The notes: generated by a model not told the origin, from the letters alone. A stretch of 64,000 nucleotides of DNA from Pseudofrankia nepalensis (GCF_016786305.1 NZ_JADWYV010000004.1); one strand, 5' to 3'. Positions 8,630 to 18,426 are shown, counted from the stretch's first letter. Made by a program: numbers and translations.

Positions 8630-11600
8630 CTAACTCGACACTCTCGAGCGGGCAAGCGCCGCCTCGACCCGATTGCGCCCGCTGTGTTTGGCCCGGTACA
8701 GCGCCGCGTCGGCGACCTCCACCAACGCCGTCTTGTCGTCGCCGGGCGCTGGAGTGATCGCCGTGACGCCGACGCTCACCGTCACGATGCCGTCGGCGGC
8801 CAACGGGTGTGGTTCCGCGAGATCCGTGACGGCGGTACACAGGTGGCGGGCCAGTCGGGTGGCGACGGCGAGGTCGGCGCCTGGCATCACGACGGCGAAC
8901 TCCTCGCCGCCGTAGCGGGCGGCCAGGTCGGTGTCGCGGGTGTTCCTGGCCAGGCAGGCGGCGACCCGCCGCAGGCAGCGGTCGCCGGTGGTATGCCCGA
9001 AATGGTCGTTGTAGAGCTTGAAGTAGTCGACGTCGACCATCGCCAGCGCTATCGGCGCCGCCTGGCGTCCTGCCCGGCGCCATTCGGCGTCGAGGACCTC
9101 GTCGAGACGTCGCCGGTTGGCCAGGCCGGTCAGCTGGTCGGTGACCGTGAGCTGTTCCAGCCGCTCGTTGGCGGCGCACAGCTGTCGCGTCCGCTCGGCG
9201 ACCTTGCGTTCCAGGGACTCGTACACCAGTGCGTTGTCGAGCGAGACCGCCAGCTGTCCGGCGATCAGCATGATCCCCTCGAGGCGTTCGGCGGAGAACG
9301 CGCCGCGGATCATCCGGTTTTCCAGCAGCAGCATCGCCCGCAGGGCGCCCCGGATCGTGATGGGCACGGCGAGCAGCGCGCAGCGGTCCAGACCGACGAA
9401 ATAGGGGTCCCGGCGGAAGCGGTCGTCGCGGACGGCGTCGGCGAGGACGACGGGTTCGCTGGTGCGTTCGGCGTATCGGACGACCGTGTGTGGTATCAGG
9501 CGGCGCTGCCTGGCCTCCCGGAGCGGGATGGTGCCGCCATCCTTCATGATCACCCGCCAGTCGGTCTCTCCCTGGTCGCGCAGCAACAGGTGGACGCCGG
9601 TGGCGCCGGTCATGGTCGACAGGATGCCCGCGACCTTGGCCCGCAGGCCCTCGACGCTGGTCTGCGAGCTGAGCGCCTGGGAGGTGGCGACGATGCCGAG
9701 CAGGTCGATCGTGCCGGTCGTCACGGTGGCGCGCCGGTCGGCGGCCGGCGCCCGCGCGGCCGTCCCCAGGCCGGTGGACGCGGCCAGCGGCGTCGGGTAG
9801 GCCCAGTCGAGCTGGCTGACCTTCGCGGTCGCGCCCCAGGCCAGATACTGTCGGCGGGCGGCCGACAGCAGCATGTGGCCGGTCTCCTCCACGCCGTGGG
9901 CCAGGTAGCACCGGGCCGCGCGTTCCAGGATCAGGGCCCGATGCCACGGGCGCGCCCGTCCGGAGCATTCCCGCTGCGCCGCGTCGAACTTGCGGATCGC
10001 CTCGCGGAAGGCGCCGGCGGCCCAGGCCCGCTCCGCCTCCACCAGGCGCAGCAGGTGCAGGAAGTTGGCCGGCGCGTCGGCCGCGCGGGCGGCCAGCCAC
10101 GCGATCGTCTCGTCCAGCTCGGCGAGCAGGGTGTCGTGCTGGCCCACCTCCGCCGCGCGGGCCTGCCCGGCCAGCGCCAGGGCCCGTAGCAGGCGGGCCA
10201 CCGCGGTCGCGTAGTGCGCCTGGATCGAGGGCAGCAACGGCATCACGGCGGCCGTGTGCCTGATCAGCTCGGCCGGGTGGTCGAGAATGGCCGCGGCGAG
10301 CGCCCGGGTGATGTGCAGGTTGGCGGCGGCGACCGGATTGGCGGCCAGCGTGCCGAGCTGGGCCCGCTCGTCGGCCGTCGAGTCGACGGCCTCCCCCCGC
10401 AGCACCCTGGCCAGCCGCTGGTAGGTCCGGAAGGTCTCCTCGGCGTGGTCGTTGCCGGTGCGGGCGGCGACCGCCAGCGCCTCATCGACCTCGGCGACGA
10501 AGTCCTCGATCGTGGGCGCGCAGTCCAGCTGGTCGTATACCAGCGGGTAGTGGGTCCAGCAGGCGTTCTGCAGGTCACCGCCCTGAAGCAGGCCCTCCAG
10601 CGCGCGACGCGCCTCGGACAGGGTGGCCTCGAGCGGTTCGAACCAGTGGCTGACACTGAGGACGTACAGGAACTGCGCCTGCCACACGTCCGGTTCGTAG
10701 CCGCGGGCGTGCGCGACCGTGAGGATCCGCCGCGCCAACCGATACCCGGTGTGGTAGTCGCCCCCGCGAGCGATGGTCACCAACGCGAGGTGGCTGGCCG
10801 GGCCCACCAGGATGCGTTCCGGGCCGTCCTGCGCCCACATCCGCAGCGCCTGCAGCGTCAGCCAGGCCATCACCGCCTGGTCGCAGAAGAACGCGGGGGG
10901 CATGAGCCGGTTGACCAGGGTGATCGCGTCGGTCCGCGAACGGTCGGTGACCTCCGGTCGCCTCAGGTCGTCGGATTCGGTGGTCCAGCCCATCCAGGGG
11001 TAGAGCGCGTCGAGTGCGCGGTCGATCTCCGTGTCCAGGTGGCGGGAGTCCGGGACGGCGAGACCGAGCCGGCGCAGCTGGTCGAGGCCGAGTCGCATGG
11101 CCTCACCGGCGCGTCCCTGGTTGGTAAGGCTGCTGACCTGCACCACGGTGGCGGAGGTGCGCTGGGCCGGATCGCCGCACAGCCCGCTGATGGTCCGGTA
11201 TTCCTCCTCCGCGTCGTCGAGGCGCCCGAGCATGTACAGGGCGGCGTGACGATCGGTGTGGAGCGCGCGCAGCAGATCGGTGTCGGCCGGGTCGACGAGC
11301 CTGATCGCGGCGGTCAGGAGCCGCTCCACCAGCGGGTAGTTGCTCAGCACGCGCGCCTCGTCGGCCGCGCGCCGAAACAGCCGGACCATCAGCCGCTGTT
11401 CCGCGGCGGCGTGCACGGCGTCGGCCACCAGCAGGTACTGCTGCGCCGCCACCGTGAAGAACTCGGGCCGGGCGGCCAGCCGGCGGGCCAGGCGCAGGCG
11501 CAGGGCGCGCAGTGCCCGCGGGGTGAGACCACCCAGGACGGCCTCCTGGGCCCGATCGTGGTGAAACCGCACGTTCTGGTGGCCATCGCGCCGGTGGCCC

Positions 11601-13639
11601 TCGCATTCCAGCACCGCGACCCCGTCGATGAACGCGGGTATGAGCCGCCGCTCGACCTCGTCGGCCGCCAGCCCGGTCGCGGCCGCCACGACGTCCAGCT
11701 CGACCCGGCCGGCCAGACAGGCCATCACCGCCAGCACCTCTCGGGTGCCCGAGGGCAGCGCGGCGACGTGGTCGGCCAACAGCGCGGTCACGTCCACCCG
11801 GCCCAGCTGGCGGCGTAGCGCGGTCGGGTCCCATCGCCACCCCTCCTCGCCCGGGGTGAGCACGCCGTCGTGGCGCAACGCGCCCAGCAGTTCCACCGTG
11901 TCGTACGGATTGCCCCCGGCATGGGGCGCGATCAACCGCGCCAGCTCGGTGGCGGGCTCTTCGGCCAGATGCAGCAGGTCGGCCACCATGGCGGCCTGAC
12001 CGGCCGGTGCCAGATTGCCCAGCCGCAGGTGGCGCGGCCCGGACGGCGCCCGGCGCCACCGGGCGAGCATCGGCGCCAGCACGTGGGCGGCGTCCACCTC
12101 GCCTTCCCGGTAGGCACCGACCAGCAGCAGTCCTTCGATGGGTTCCCCACCGCCGAAGACCAGATCGACGAAGCCCAGTGGCGTCCGGGCAGCCCACTGC
12201 AGATCGTCGATGAACATCACCACCGGCCGCTTCCGCGAGGCGACCGCCCGCAGGATCTCGACCGCGCCACGCTGGGTTCGCGCCTGCGCGGTCATTGGAT
12301 CCCCTGTCTCCAAGGGCACCTCGAGCAGCACCGCCAGCTCCGGCACGATGGCACTGATGATCCCGGCGTTGGGCCTCAACGCCCGCACCAGCCGCTCCCG
12401 CAGCTCGACCAGGCAGTCGTCCGGCTCGGCCAGCAGCAGCCGGCCCAACGCGCGGAACGCCTGGCGAACTCCGTCATACTCCTGGTCACGGCGGTAGGGG
12501 TCGAACTTGCCCGCCACGTACCAGCCATCGTTGCCAGCCACGATCGGCCGCAGCTCGTTGGCCAGGGCGGTCTTGCCCACCCCTGGCGCACCGCTGAGCA
12601 GGACCCCCGGGCACCGGCCCGCCATCGCCTCGGCGAACGCCGCGCCCAGCTCGCCGATCTCCTCCTCCCGGCCGGACAGCCGAGACGGCGTCAGTGGCCG
12701 CGCCGGAAGATCATGTTTGCCGGGGTGCGGCACGGCGGCGCCGCGACGCGTCGAGGCCAGGTCACGCACCAGGCCGTCGGCGCTCTGATAGCGATCGTCC
12801 GGCTCCTTCTCGAGCAGATGCATGATGATCGACGACAGCCCAGCCGGTATCGACGGGTTGATGTCCGACGGCGGGACCGGCCTGCGCGCAAGATGGTCAT
12901 GGATGATCCGCAGCGGGTCGCCCGCGCCGAACGGCGGCGTCCCGGTGGCCAGCTCGTAAAGGGTCGCCCCGACGGCGTACAGATCGGCTCGCTGATCGAC
13001 CCGGCGACCGGTCCGACCGGTCTGCTCCGGCGCCAGGTACGCCATCGTCCCGACGACCTCGTCCTGGTGGGCGAACTCCGGCTGGGCCGCCGAGGTCGTG
13101 GCCAGCGCGAAGTCGAAGAGCACCAACGCGTCCCGGCCGCGGCTCACCAGAATGTTCGCCGGGTTGATGTCCCGATGCACCACACCCCGGCGATGCATCT
13201 CCGCCACGGCACGCGCGAGCGACTCGGCGATCCTGACCAGTTCGTCCGGATCCACCGGAACAGCCAGTTCGGACAGCACCGTGCCACCCGTGTCGGCCAG
13301 CAGGATCGATCTCTCGCTCGGCGGCTCTTCGGCCGCGAGTTGCACGACCCCCCGCGCACCGGACAGCCGGCCGAGGATCTCGGTCTCGTGCCGCAGCCGT
13401 CGCCCCGCGTCCGGCCCCAGCGGCTCCTTGCGGATCACGCTTCCGGCCGGCGAGACCAGCCGGGTGACCCGGGTCCGCTCCGACTCGTGGAGCAGCTCCT
13501 CCCGCGCCGCTCCCGGCGGGTCCCGGCCTGACGCCGAGCGCTTTGACCTCATCCCGTCAACATCCCGTATCCCGTCAAGATCCCGTCGACCCCCACCCGA
13601 GCCGCCCCGCCGCTGACCTGCCCGGTCTTCCTCGCTCAC
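8630..13639 (-). CDS. Giant kinase-AAA ATPase-GAF-GGDEF signalling protein
   Basis: A 1669-aa multidomain sensor, expected to be cytosolic because no membrane segment is seen. A Ser/Thr-kinase-like domain spans about 56-300: the catalytic loop is HRDINPANIL (N where K is usual), the DFG motif reads DFA near 176, and APEQ follows. An AAA_16-type ATPase follows, with Walker A GAPGVGKT at about 350-357 and Walker B VVMFIDD. Helical repeats fill about 700-1270, a GAF domain about 1310-1455, and a GGDEF diguanylate cyclase the end. The cyclase has active-site GGEEF at about 1577 and an RDTD inhibitory I-site exactly five residues before it. The architecture resembles HstK-type kinases. GTG 13639 is preferred (GAGGAAGG just upstream). 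It is divergent from an EAL gene. Confidence 0.9.
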   Translation of the reverse strand: MSEEDRAGQRRGGSGGGRRDLDGIRDVDGMRSKRSASGRDPPGAAREELLHESERTRVTRLVSPAGSVIRKEPLGPDAGRRLRHETEILGRLSGARGVVQLAAEEPPSERSILLADTGGTVLSELAVPVDPDELVRIAESLARAVAEMHRRGVVHRDINPANILVSRGRDALVLFDFALATTSAAQPEFAHQDEVVGTMAYLAPEQTGRTGRRVDQRADLYAVGATLYELATGTPPFGAGDPLRIIHDHLARRPVPPSDINPSIPAGLSSIIMHLLEKEPDDRYQSADGLVRDLASTRRGAAVPHPGKHDLPARPLTPSRLSGREEEIGELGAAFAEAMAGRCPGVLLSGAPGVGKTALANELRPIVAGNDGWYVAGKFDPYRRDQEYDGVRQAFRALGRLLLAEPDDCLVELRERLVRALRPNAGIISAIVPELAVLLEVPLETGDPMTAQARTQRGAVEILRAVASRKRPVVMFIDDLQWAARTPLGFVDLVFGGGEPIEGLLLVGAYREGEVDAAHVLAPMLARWRRAPSGPRHLRLGNLAPAGQAAMVADLLHLAEEPATELARLIAPHAGGNPYDTVELLGALRHDGVLTPGEEGWRWDPTALRRQLGRVDVTALLADHVAALPSGTREVLAVMACLAGRVELDVVAAATGLAADEVERRLIPAFIDGVAVLECEGHRRDGHQNVRFHHDRAQEAVLGGLTPRALRALRLRLARRLAARPEFFTVAAQQYLLVADAVHAAAEQRLMVRLFRRAADEARVLSNYPLVERLLTAAIRLVDPADTDLLRALHTDRHAALYMLGRLDDAEEEYRTISGLCGDPAQRTSATVVQVSSLTNQGRAGEAMRLGLDQLRRLGLAVPDSRHLDTEIDRALDALYPWMGWTTESDDLRRPEVTDRSRTDAITLVNRLMPPAFFCDQAVMAWLTLQALRMWAQDGPERILVGPASHLALVTIARGGDYHTGYRLARRILTVAHARGYEPDVWQAQFLYVLSVSHWFEPLEATLSEARRALEGLLQGGDLQNACWTHYPLVYDQLDCAPTIEDFVAEVDEALAVAARTGNDHAEETFRTYQRLARVLRGEAVDSTADERAQLGTLAANPVAAANLHITRALAAAILDHPAELIRHTAAVMPLLPSIQAHYATAVARLLRALALAGQARAAEVGQHDTLLAELDETIAWLAARAADAPANFLHLLRLVEAERAWAAGAFREAIRKFDAAQRECSGRARPWHRALILERAARCYLAHGVEETGHMLLSAARRQYLAWGATAKVSQLDWAYPTPLAASTGLGTAARAPAADRRATVTTGTIDLLGIVATSQALSSQTSVEGLRAKVAGILSTMTGATGVHLLLRDQGETDWRVIMKDGGTIPLREARQRRLIPHTVVRYAERTSEPVVLADAVRDDRFRRDPYFVGLDRCALLAVPITIRGALRAMLLLENRMIRGAFSAERLEGIMLIAGQLAVSLDNALVYESLERKVAERTRQLCAANERLEQLTVTDQLTGLANRRRLDEVLDAEWRRAGRQAAPIALAMVDVDYFKLYNDHFGHTTGDRCLRRVAACLARNTRDTDLAARYGGEEFAVVMPGADLAVATRLARHLCTAVTDLAEPHPLAADGIVTVSVGVTAITPAPGDDKTALVEVADAALYRAKHSGRNRVEAALARSRVSS

Positions 13640-13822
13640 AGTCCTTCCTCGGTCACAGTCTTCCCCGATCACGGCGCCCACAACGACGGGCTCGAGGCCA
13701 GCCGCTCGGTGATCGCCGGCCAGGCCGGCCGACACGCAGGCCGCGTCCGGCGCGTGGATCCCGCCAGGCCGCGAGTGTCGGCCGGCGAGCGGCGGGTAGT
13801 CGGGCTATCAGAGGGGGGCGAC

Positions 13823-15169
13823 ATGCCGGAATGGCCACGCTGCGTGGGACCGACCAGTGAGGTAGACACGCCGAGTGACGCGCTGCTCGACCTGCTCGAG
13901 CTGCTCCGCCGTCGCCTGGGAATGGAGATGGCCTGGCTCGGCCGCCTCGATCAGGACCTTCTGGTCCTGCAGGTGGTCTGCGGCGGCCTTCGCAGGTACG
14001 GCCTGCAGCCGGGATCGAGCATCCGCCGCGAGGACGGGCTGTTCGGCCGGGTGCTGGCCGGCGAGCTACCCGAGCTGATCCCGGACACCCGCGCCGACCC
14101 ACGCACCGCCGAAACCTTGTCGGTCCGCGAGCTCGGTGTCGGCGCCTACGCCGCGACGCCGGTCCGGGACGCCGACGGGGTCCTGTTCGGCCTGCTCGGC
14201 TGCGTGCACGGGCAGGCGCGGCCCGCGCTGGGCCCGCGCGAGCTCCGGCTGCTCCGCCTGCTCGCGGACTTCCTCACCGACTATGTCTCCGACCTGCACA
14301 GGATGTGGGAGGTCCGCAGCCGGCTCTGGCGCCGCATCCACGACCTCATCGACTCCGGCGGCCCGGAGATCTTCTTCCAGCCCATAGTCGATCTGAGCTC
14401 GACGAGGACGGTCGCCGTCGAGGCGCTGTCCCGTCTGCCCGGCACCCAGGAAGAGCCGGGAACCCTGTTCAAGGACGCCGCGACGGTGGGCCTTGGGCCC
14501 GAACTCGAGACGACCGCGGTTCACCGCGCGCTCGCCGCGCTCCCCCGCCTGCCCACCGACATCCGTCTGGCCATCAACGCCTCCCCGTCGACCGTCTCCA
14601 GCGGCCTGATCGACGTCCTCCTCGAGACCGGTTGCCCGGAACGACTGGCCGTCGAGATCACCGAACACGAGGAGATAGACGCCAACGACTCTCTTCTCGA
14701 CGCGGTCACCGCGCTTCGCGCGCGTGGAGTCCTCATCGTGATCGACGACATCGGAACGGGCTACGCCGGCCTCGACCTCCTTCTCCATATTCGACCCGAG
14801 GTAATCAAACTCGACGGCTACATCGTGCGCGGCATGGGAACCGATCCCGCTCACCGAGCGGTGGCCGCGGGAGTCACCAGCATCGCCAAGGACCTGGCGA
14901 GCCGGGTCGTCGCGGAAGGGATCGAGACGTCCTCCGACCTGGCCGCGGCACGCGCCGCCGGAATCAACTACGGGCAGGGATACCTCCTCGGCCGCCCCAC
15001 CGCGCTCCCGCGCGGATCCGGCAAGTCTCCAGAACGCCGATTCGGCAATGACCTGGGCGGGCCCATGCGAGGGGCGATCGCGACAGACGCGGCGCGGAAG
15101 CGCCGATCAGGCTCCGAACAATCCCCGTTCTCGGGCGACGCCCAGCCCAGGAAAACGCCCTCGCGCTGA
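13823..15169 (+). CDS. GAF-EAL domain cyclic-di-GMP phosphodiesterase
   Basis: A 448-aa protein with an N-terminal GAF-like sensor (about 20-155) and an EAL domain (about 175-405). The catalytic set looks complete: VEALSR near 200, the Asn in AINASPS, the Glu in VEITEHE, the DDIGTG metal motif near 307, the Lys in IKLDGY and the Glu in VAEGIET. It should hydrolyse c-di-GMP to pGpG. The ATG at 13823 has GAGGGGGG 4-5 nt upstream. It is transcribed away from the kinase-GGDEF gene across 183 bp, so maker and breaker of the same second messenger share a control region. Confidence 0.92.
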   Translation: MPEWPRCVGPTSEVDTPSDALLDLLELLRRRLGMEMAWLGRLDQDLLVLQVVCGGLRRYGLQPGSSIRREDGLFGRVLAGELPELIPDTRADPRTAETLSVRELGVGAYAATPVRDADGVLFGLLGCVHGQARPALGPRELRLLRLLADFLTDYVSDLHRMWEVRSRLWRRIHDLIDSGGPEIFFQPIVDLSSTRTVAVEALSRLPGTQEEPGTLFKDAATVGLGPELETTAVHRALAALPRLPTDIRLAINASPSTVSSGLIDVLLETGCPERLAVEITEHEEIDANDSLLDAVTALRARGVLIVIDDIGTGYAGLDLLLHIRPEVIKLDGYIVRGMGTDPAHRAVAAGVTSIAKDLASRVVAEGIETSSDLAAARAAGINYGQGYLLGRPTALPRGSGKSPERRFGNDLGGPMRGAIATDAARKRRSGSEQSPFSGDAQPRKTPSR

Positions 15170-16174
15170 GGCCGTGGAAGCCGGGCTTCTCCTGGGCTGA
15201 CCTGGCCGGCCAGGGTCCCGGTGCCCGCGGCGGGGCGAGACGGCGGCGCTCAGGACGTTCAGGCATCCCGGCGGCTTCGGACCGCCAGGAGGCCTAGCCA
15301 CCGGACCGAGCGGGCGGTACGGCACGCCCACCACGGCGGTCCGCCTATCGCGGACACACGGTCGACACAACGGAGTCCCGATGGAGCGCCTGGTCATCGT
15401 CCGCCACCTCGCGGGGGGCCGAAGGACCAGGCAGTGGAGAACTCGGCACCCGCCATCCGGGGCCAATCCGGTCTGAGTGATTATGCAGCCACGGGTCGTG
15501 GCACCAGCGCTGAGCGCGGGCCGGATCCACGGAAGTTGGCGGCGATGCCTTGACTCCCGCCTGCCTCCCTTCCAGTATCAATGCCGACATCGATGTTGAG
15601 GTTCACCAAGATCCTCCCGCGAGCGGTCTCGCGCGCTGTCCGACCAGGTGAGAAAGATCCGAAGGGGGCGCTCGTGCAGGCTGCTGGATCTCGATGGTCC
15701 TAGCCCAAGGTCGGCTGGCGGCCCCGCCCGGCTGCCGCGCGCGCGACACCGCCGGGATGGCGGACACGGCGTGGATGCTCGCGGACCGTCCGGAGGTCGC
15801 CAGGACACTCGTGACCAGCGGGTCCGCTCGAGCCGTCGAACGGCCAGCGACCATCGTCGCGATCACGCGGCTCGCCGACGCGGCGGCTGGCCTGGCCGGC
15901 CACGCTCGCCCGCGAGGCCGCGGACGACTGGGACGGCGCTGGCCCGATCCGGTCCCTCGCCCGAGTGGACGAGGCGGATGCGCCTCGCGCCGGGCTCGGC
16001 GGCCGTCGTCCGCGATCCCCAACGGCGACAGCGCGACCGGGGCAGCCGACCAGGCGATCGTCCCCACACGCGCCCGTGGCTGGTCGCGGCCAGCCACTGT
16101 GCCGACGGCCGCCGCAAGCGGCTCGCCGTCGCTCATTGCTCCAGAGCGATAACACTGTGAGGTTGGAGACGCAG
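15170..16174. other. 1 kb stretch with only gene debris
   Basis: No intact gene is supported. Between about 15756 and 16150 two plus-strand frames look protein-like in succession: a segment around MADTAWMLADRPEVART, then, after a frame change near 15900, a segment around LAREAADDWDGAGPIRSLA. This would fit a frameshifted, decaying gene, but I recognise no family. A short frame at 15381 that starts like a histidine phosphatase is listed separately. The last part is likely the promoter of the binding-protein gene. Confidence 0.35.
15381..15476 (+). pseudogene. Possible remnant of a histidine phosphatase N-terminus
   Basis: An ATG with GGAG 5 nt upstream opens a 31-codon frame beginning MERLVIVRH. 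This matches the first beta strand and RH(G) catalytic motif that starts phosphoglycerate-mutase-like histidine phosphatases. The following residues are basic and unlike the family, and a stop comes after 31 codons. It is either a truncated remnant or a chance short frame. Confidence 0.25.
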
Positions 16175-17470
16175 ATGCAGGAGTCGATAGTTTCACGCCG
16201 CCGTGCTACGGCCAGGCGGTTTCCGCGGCGATCGGCGGGCATGCTGTTAGCGGCCCCGATGGCCTTGCTCCTGTTCGCCGCCGCGTGCGGCTCGGACGAC
16301 GACAGTGGCTCCCCCACGGTTGACCCGTCCGCGGCCGCCAACGCGCTCGGGCCAGTCGACCGGGCGGCGGGCGCGCCGGTCAAGATTGGAATCATCTCGG
16401 ACGGGCGGGGCGCCGCCGTCGACAACTCGGTCCAGTTCGACATCGCCGCGGCCACCGCCAAGTGGCTCAACGAGCACCACGGGGGCATCGGGGGCCGGCC
16501 CATCGAGCTGGTGACGTGCGAGACCCAGGGGGACCCGGGCAAGGGCACCGACTGCGGCAACGAGATGGTCGAGCAGGACGTCGTCGCGGTCGCGGTCGGC
16601 GAGTCGGGCGTAGGCGACGCGGTGGCCCAGCCCCTGGCCGACGCCGATGTGCCGGTCATGTTCTACGGCCTGACCACCCCGGCGCTCCTGAACGACCCGA
16701 CGACCTTCACGGTCAGCGACCCGAACTTCGCCATCCAGCAGTTGCCGATCGCCATCGCGCGGCAGGAGAACCTCAAGAAGGTGACGTCGGTGGTCATCGA
16801 CGTGCCTGCCCTGCTCTACAACGTCGAGGAGCTCGCGCCGCGACTGATGCGGGAGGCGGGGCTCGAGTACCAGCTCATCCGGGTCCCCCCGGGCACCGCC
16901 GACATGACGGCCCAGCTGCAGGGGGCCGCGGGTGGTGACGCCGGGATCGTGTTCGTCGTGGGCAACGACTCGTTCTGCATCAGCGCGTTCAACGGCCTGC
17001 GGGCTGTCGGCTACACCGGCAAGATCAGCGCCATCTCGCAGTGCATCACCGACGCGACCCGCAAGGCCGTGTCAGGCGACGTCCTGAAGGGAATGAGCGT
17101 CGCCGCCTCCATGCCGCTCGGCGGCGACGACCCGTCCACCATCCTCTACAACGCGGTGCTCGAGACCTACGGGCAGGGAATAGACGCGACCTCGTCGGCG
17201 GCCCGGGGCATGTTTGTCACGTTCGCCGGTCTCGCGACGGCGCTTGAGGGCATCACCGGCGACATCACCCCGGCGACGGTCACTGCCGCCATCAAGGCGA
17301 TGCCGGAGAAGGAGCTGCCCGGCGCCGGCGGCCTGAAGTTCCGGTGCAACGGCAAGGCCTCGCCGGATTCGTCCGCGGTGTGCGTGCGAGGCGGGCTGAC
17401 GACGACCCTCGACGGCGCCGGCCAGTCCACCGCGTTCGAGGTGCTCGGAAGCTCCCCGATCCCGGACTGA
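16175..17470 (+). CDS. ABC transporter substrate-binding lipoprotein, branched-chain amino acid type
   Basis: A 431-aa secreted binding protein. It has a basic N-terminus, a hydrophobic stretch at about 20-36 and the lipobox LFAAAC, so it is probably a lipoprotein anchored at the outer face of the membrane. The mature part has the type I periplasmic fold of Leu/Ile/Val-type receptors (VKIGIISDGRG, later GGIGGRPIELV). The ATG at 16175 is preceded by GGAG at 7 nt. No permease or ATPase gene is adjacent, so it is an orphan receptor. The ligand could be an amino acid, amide or aromatic acid. Confidence 0.88.
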   Translation: MQESIVSRRRATARRFPRRSAGMLLAAPMALLLFAAACGSDDDSGSPTVDPSAAANALGPVDRAAGAPVKIGIISDGRGAAVDNSVQFDIAAATAKWLNEHHGGIGGRPIELVTCETQGDPGKGTDCGNEMVEQDVVAVAVGESGVGDAVAQPLADADVPVMFYGLTTPALLNDPTTFTVSDPNFAIQQLPIAIARQENLKKVTSVVIDVPALLYNVEELAPRLMREAGLEYQLIRVPPGTADMTAQLQGAAGGDAGIVFVVGNDSFCISAFNGLRAVGYTGKISAISQCITDATRKAVSGDVLKGMSVAASMPLGGDDPSTILYNAVLETYGQGIDATSSAARGMFVTFAGLATALEGITGDITPATVTAAIKAMPEKELPGAGGLKFRCNGKASPDSSAVCVRGGLTTTLDGAGQSTAFEVLGSSPIPD

Positions 17471-17509
17471 CGGTCCGGGCCAGGCGGACCGCTCGACCAG
17501 AGCCTCGAC

Positions 17510-17542
17510 AGCCGGCGCGGCCCAGTCCCTGCCGCGCCGGCT
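17510..17542. terminator. Bidirectional terminator hairpin
   Basis: A perfect 12-bp stem, AGCCGGCGCGGC and its complement, with a 9-nt loop. Partial extension into GAGCCT/AGGCTC lies outside it. It sits between the convergent ends of the binding-protein gene and the methyltransferase gene. Confidence 0.75.
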
Positions 17543-17634
17543 CGACAGGCTCCGCCATGGTGGCGTCCCGGCTTCGTGACCAGGCCGCGCGCCGGTGCTG
17601 ACGGATTCCGGGTTGGTCAACTGAGTGAGCGCGG

Positions 17635-18426
17635 CTACGTGTCCGCTCGGTGGCGATGAGCAGTGACGATCCAGGCACGGGAGTCGAACCAGACACCGTC
17701 GTCGCCCAGGCGCGCGGCGAGCGCCTGGCGTAGACGCTCGTCCGCGCGCGTCGCGGCGGCGGAATCCAACCGCTTCAGGGCTTCGCTGGTGCAGGTGAAG
17801 CCGCGGACCCAGTCGAGGGCGGCGGTCACGTCCGGGCCGTAGTAGACCGGTTCGTGGACCTCGGTGAACGCGATGCCAGCGAACCCCGCGGCCCGCAGGA
17901 TCTCCGTCACGGTCGGCGGGTCGGCGAACGAGAACGGATCCGGTCCCCCGGAAGCACCGGTCACCGGCCCCTCGGCGGCTTCGAGGGAACGGCGGATGGC
18001 GACGTCCCACTCGTTGCGCTCACGGGCCTGCCAGACCATCATCACCAGGCGCCCGGCCGGGCGCAGCGCCCGCCCGATGTTGGCGAACGCGGCGACGGGG
18101 TCGGCGAAGAACATCGAGCCGAACCTGCTGATCGCCAGGTCGAAACGCTCGGGTGGAAAGCGGTGAACCTGCGCGTCGGCGTGCTCGAAGGTGACGTTGC
18201 GGAGGCCTTCCGCCCGGGCCAGCTCGCGGGCGCGCTCGACCGCGGGCGCTGAGAGGTCGACTCCGAGCACGCTGCCCGCCCGGGCCGTACGCGCGGCCTG
18301 CCGGCTCGTCTGCCCGGTGCCACATCCGATGTCAAGGACGTGGTCGTGGAGCTGGGCGCCAGCCGCCTGGCGCAGGAGCTCGTTGTGCCGCCGCAGTTCG
18401 GCGTCGTAACCCGCGGCGTGTCGCAT
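17635..18426 (-). CDS. Class I SAM-dependent methyltransferase
   Basis: A 263-aa methyltransferase with motif I VLDIGCGTGQTS near residues 30-41, the acidic end of beta 2 (GVDLS) and the post-motif region FDLAISRFGSMFF typical of the Methyltransf_11/25 group. The ATG at 18426 follows a GGGA ribosome-binding site; an extension to 18483 has none. It stands between convergent and co-directional neighbours with no clear operon partner. The substrate cannot be inferred. Confidence 0.85.
   Translation of the reverse strand: MRHAAGYDAELRRHNELLRQAAGAQLHDHVLDIGCGTGQTSRQAARTARAGSVLGVDLSAPAVERARELARAEGLRNVTFEHADAQVHRFPPERFDLAISRFGSMFFADPVAAFANIGRALRPAGRLVMMVWQARERNEWDVAIRRSLEAAEGPVTGASGGPDPFSFADPPTVTEILRAAGFAGIAFTEVHEPVYYGPDVTAALDWVRGFTCTSEALKRLDSAAATRADERLRQALAARLGDDGVWFDSRAWIVTAHRHRADT

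Noticed and set aside
11870..13531. 553-aa plus-strand frame opposite the giant kinase gene
   Set aside because: A mirror frame of the kinase/ATPase coding region without recognisable motifs.
17660..17720. tRNA-like stretch containing GGGAGTCGAACC
   Set aside because: It lies within the methyltransferase coding sequence and no cloverleaf or acceptor stem can be formed.
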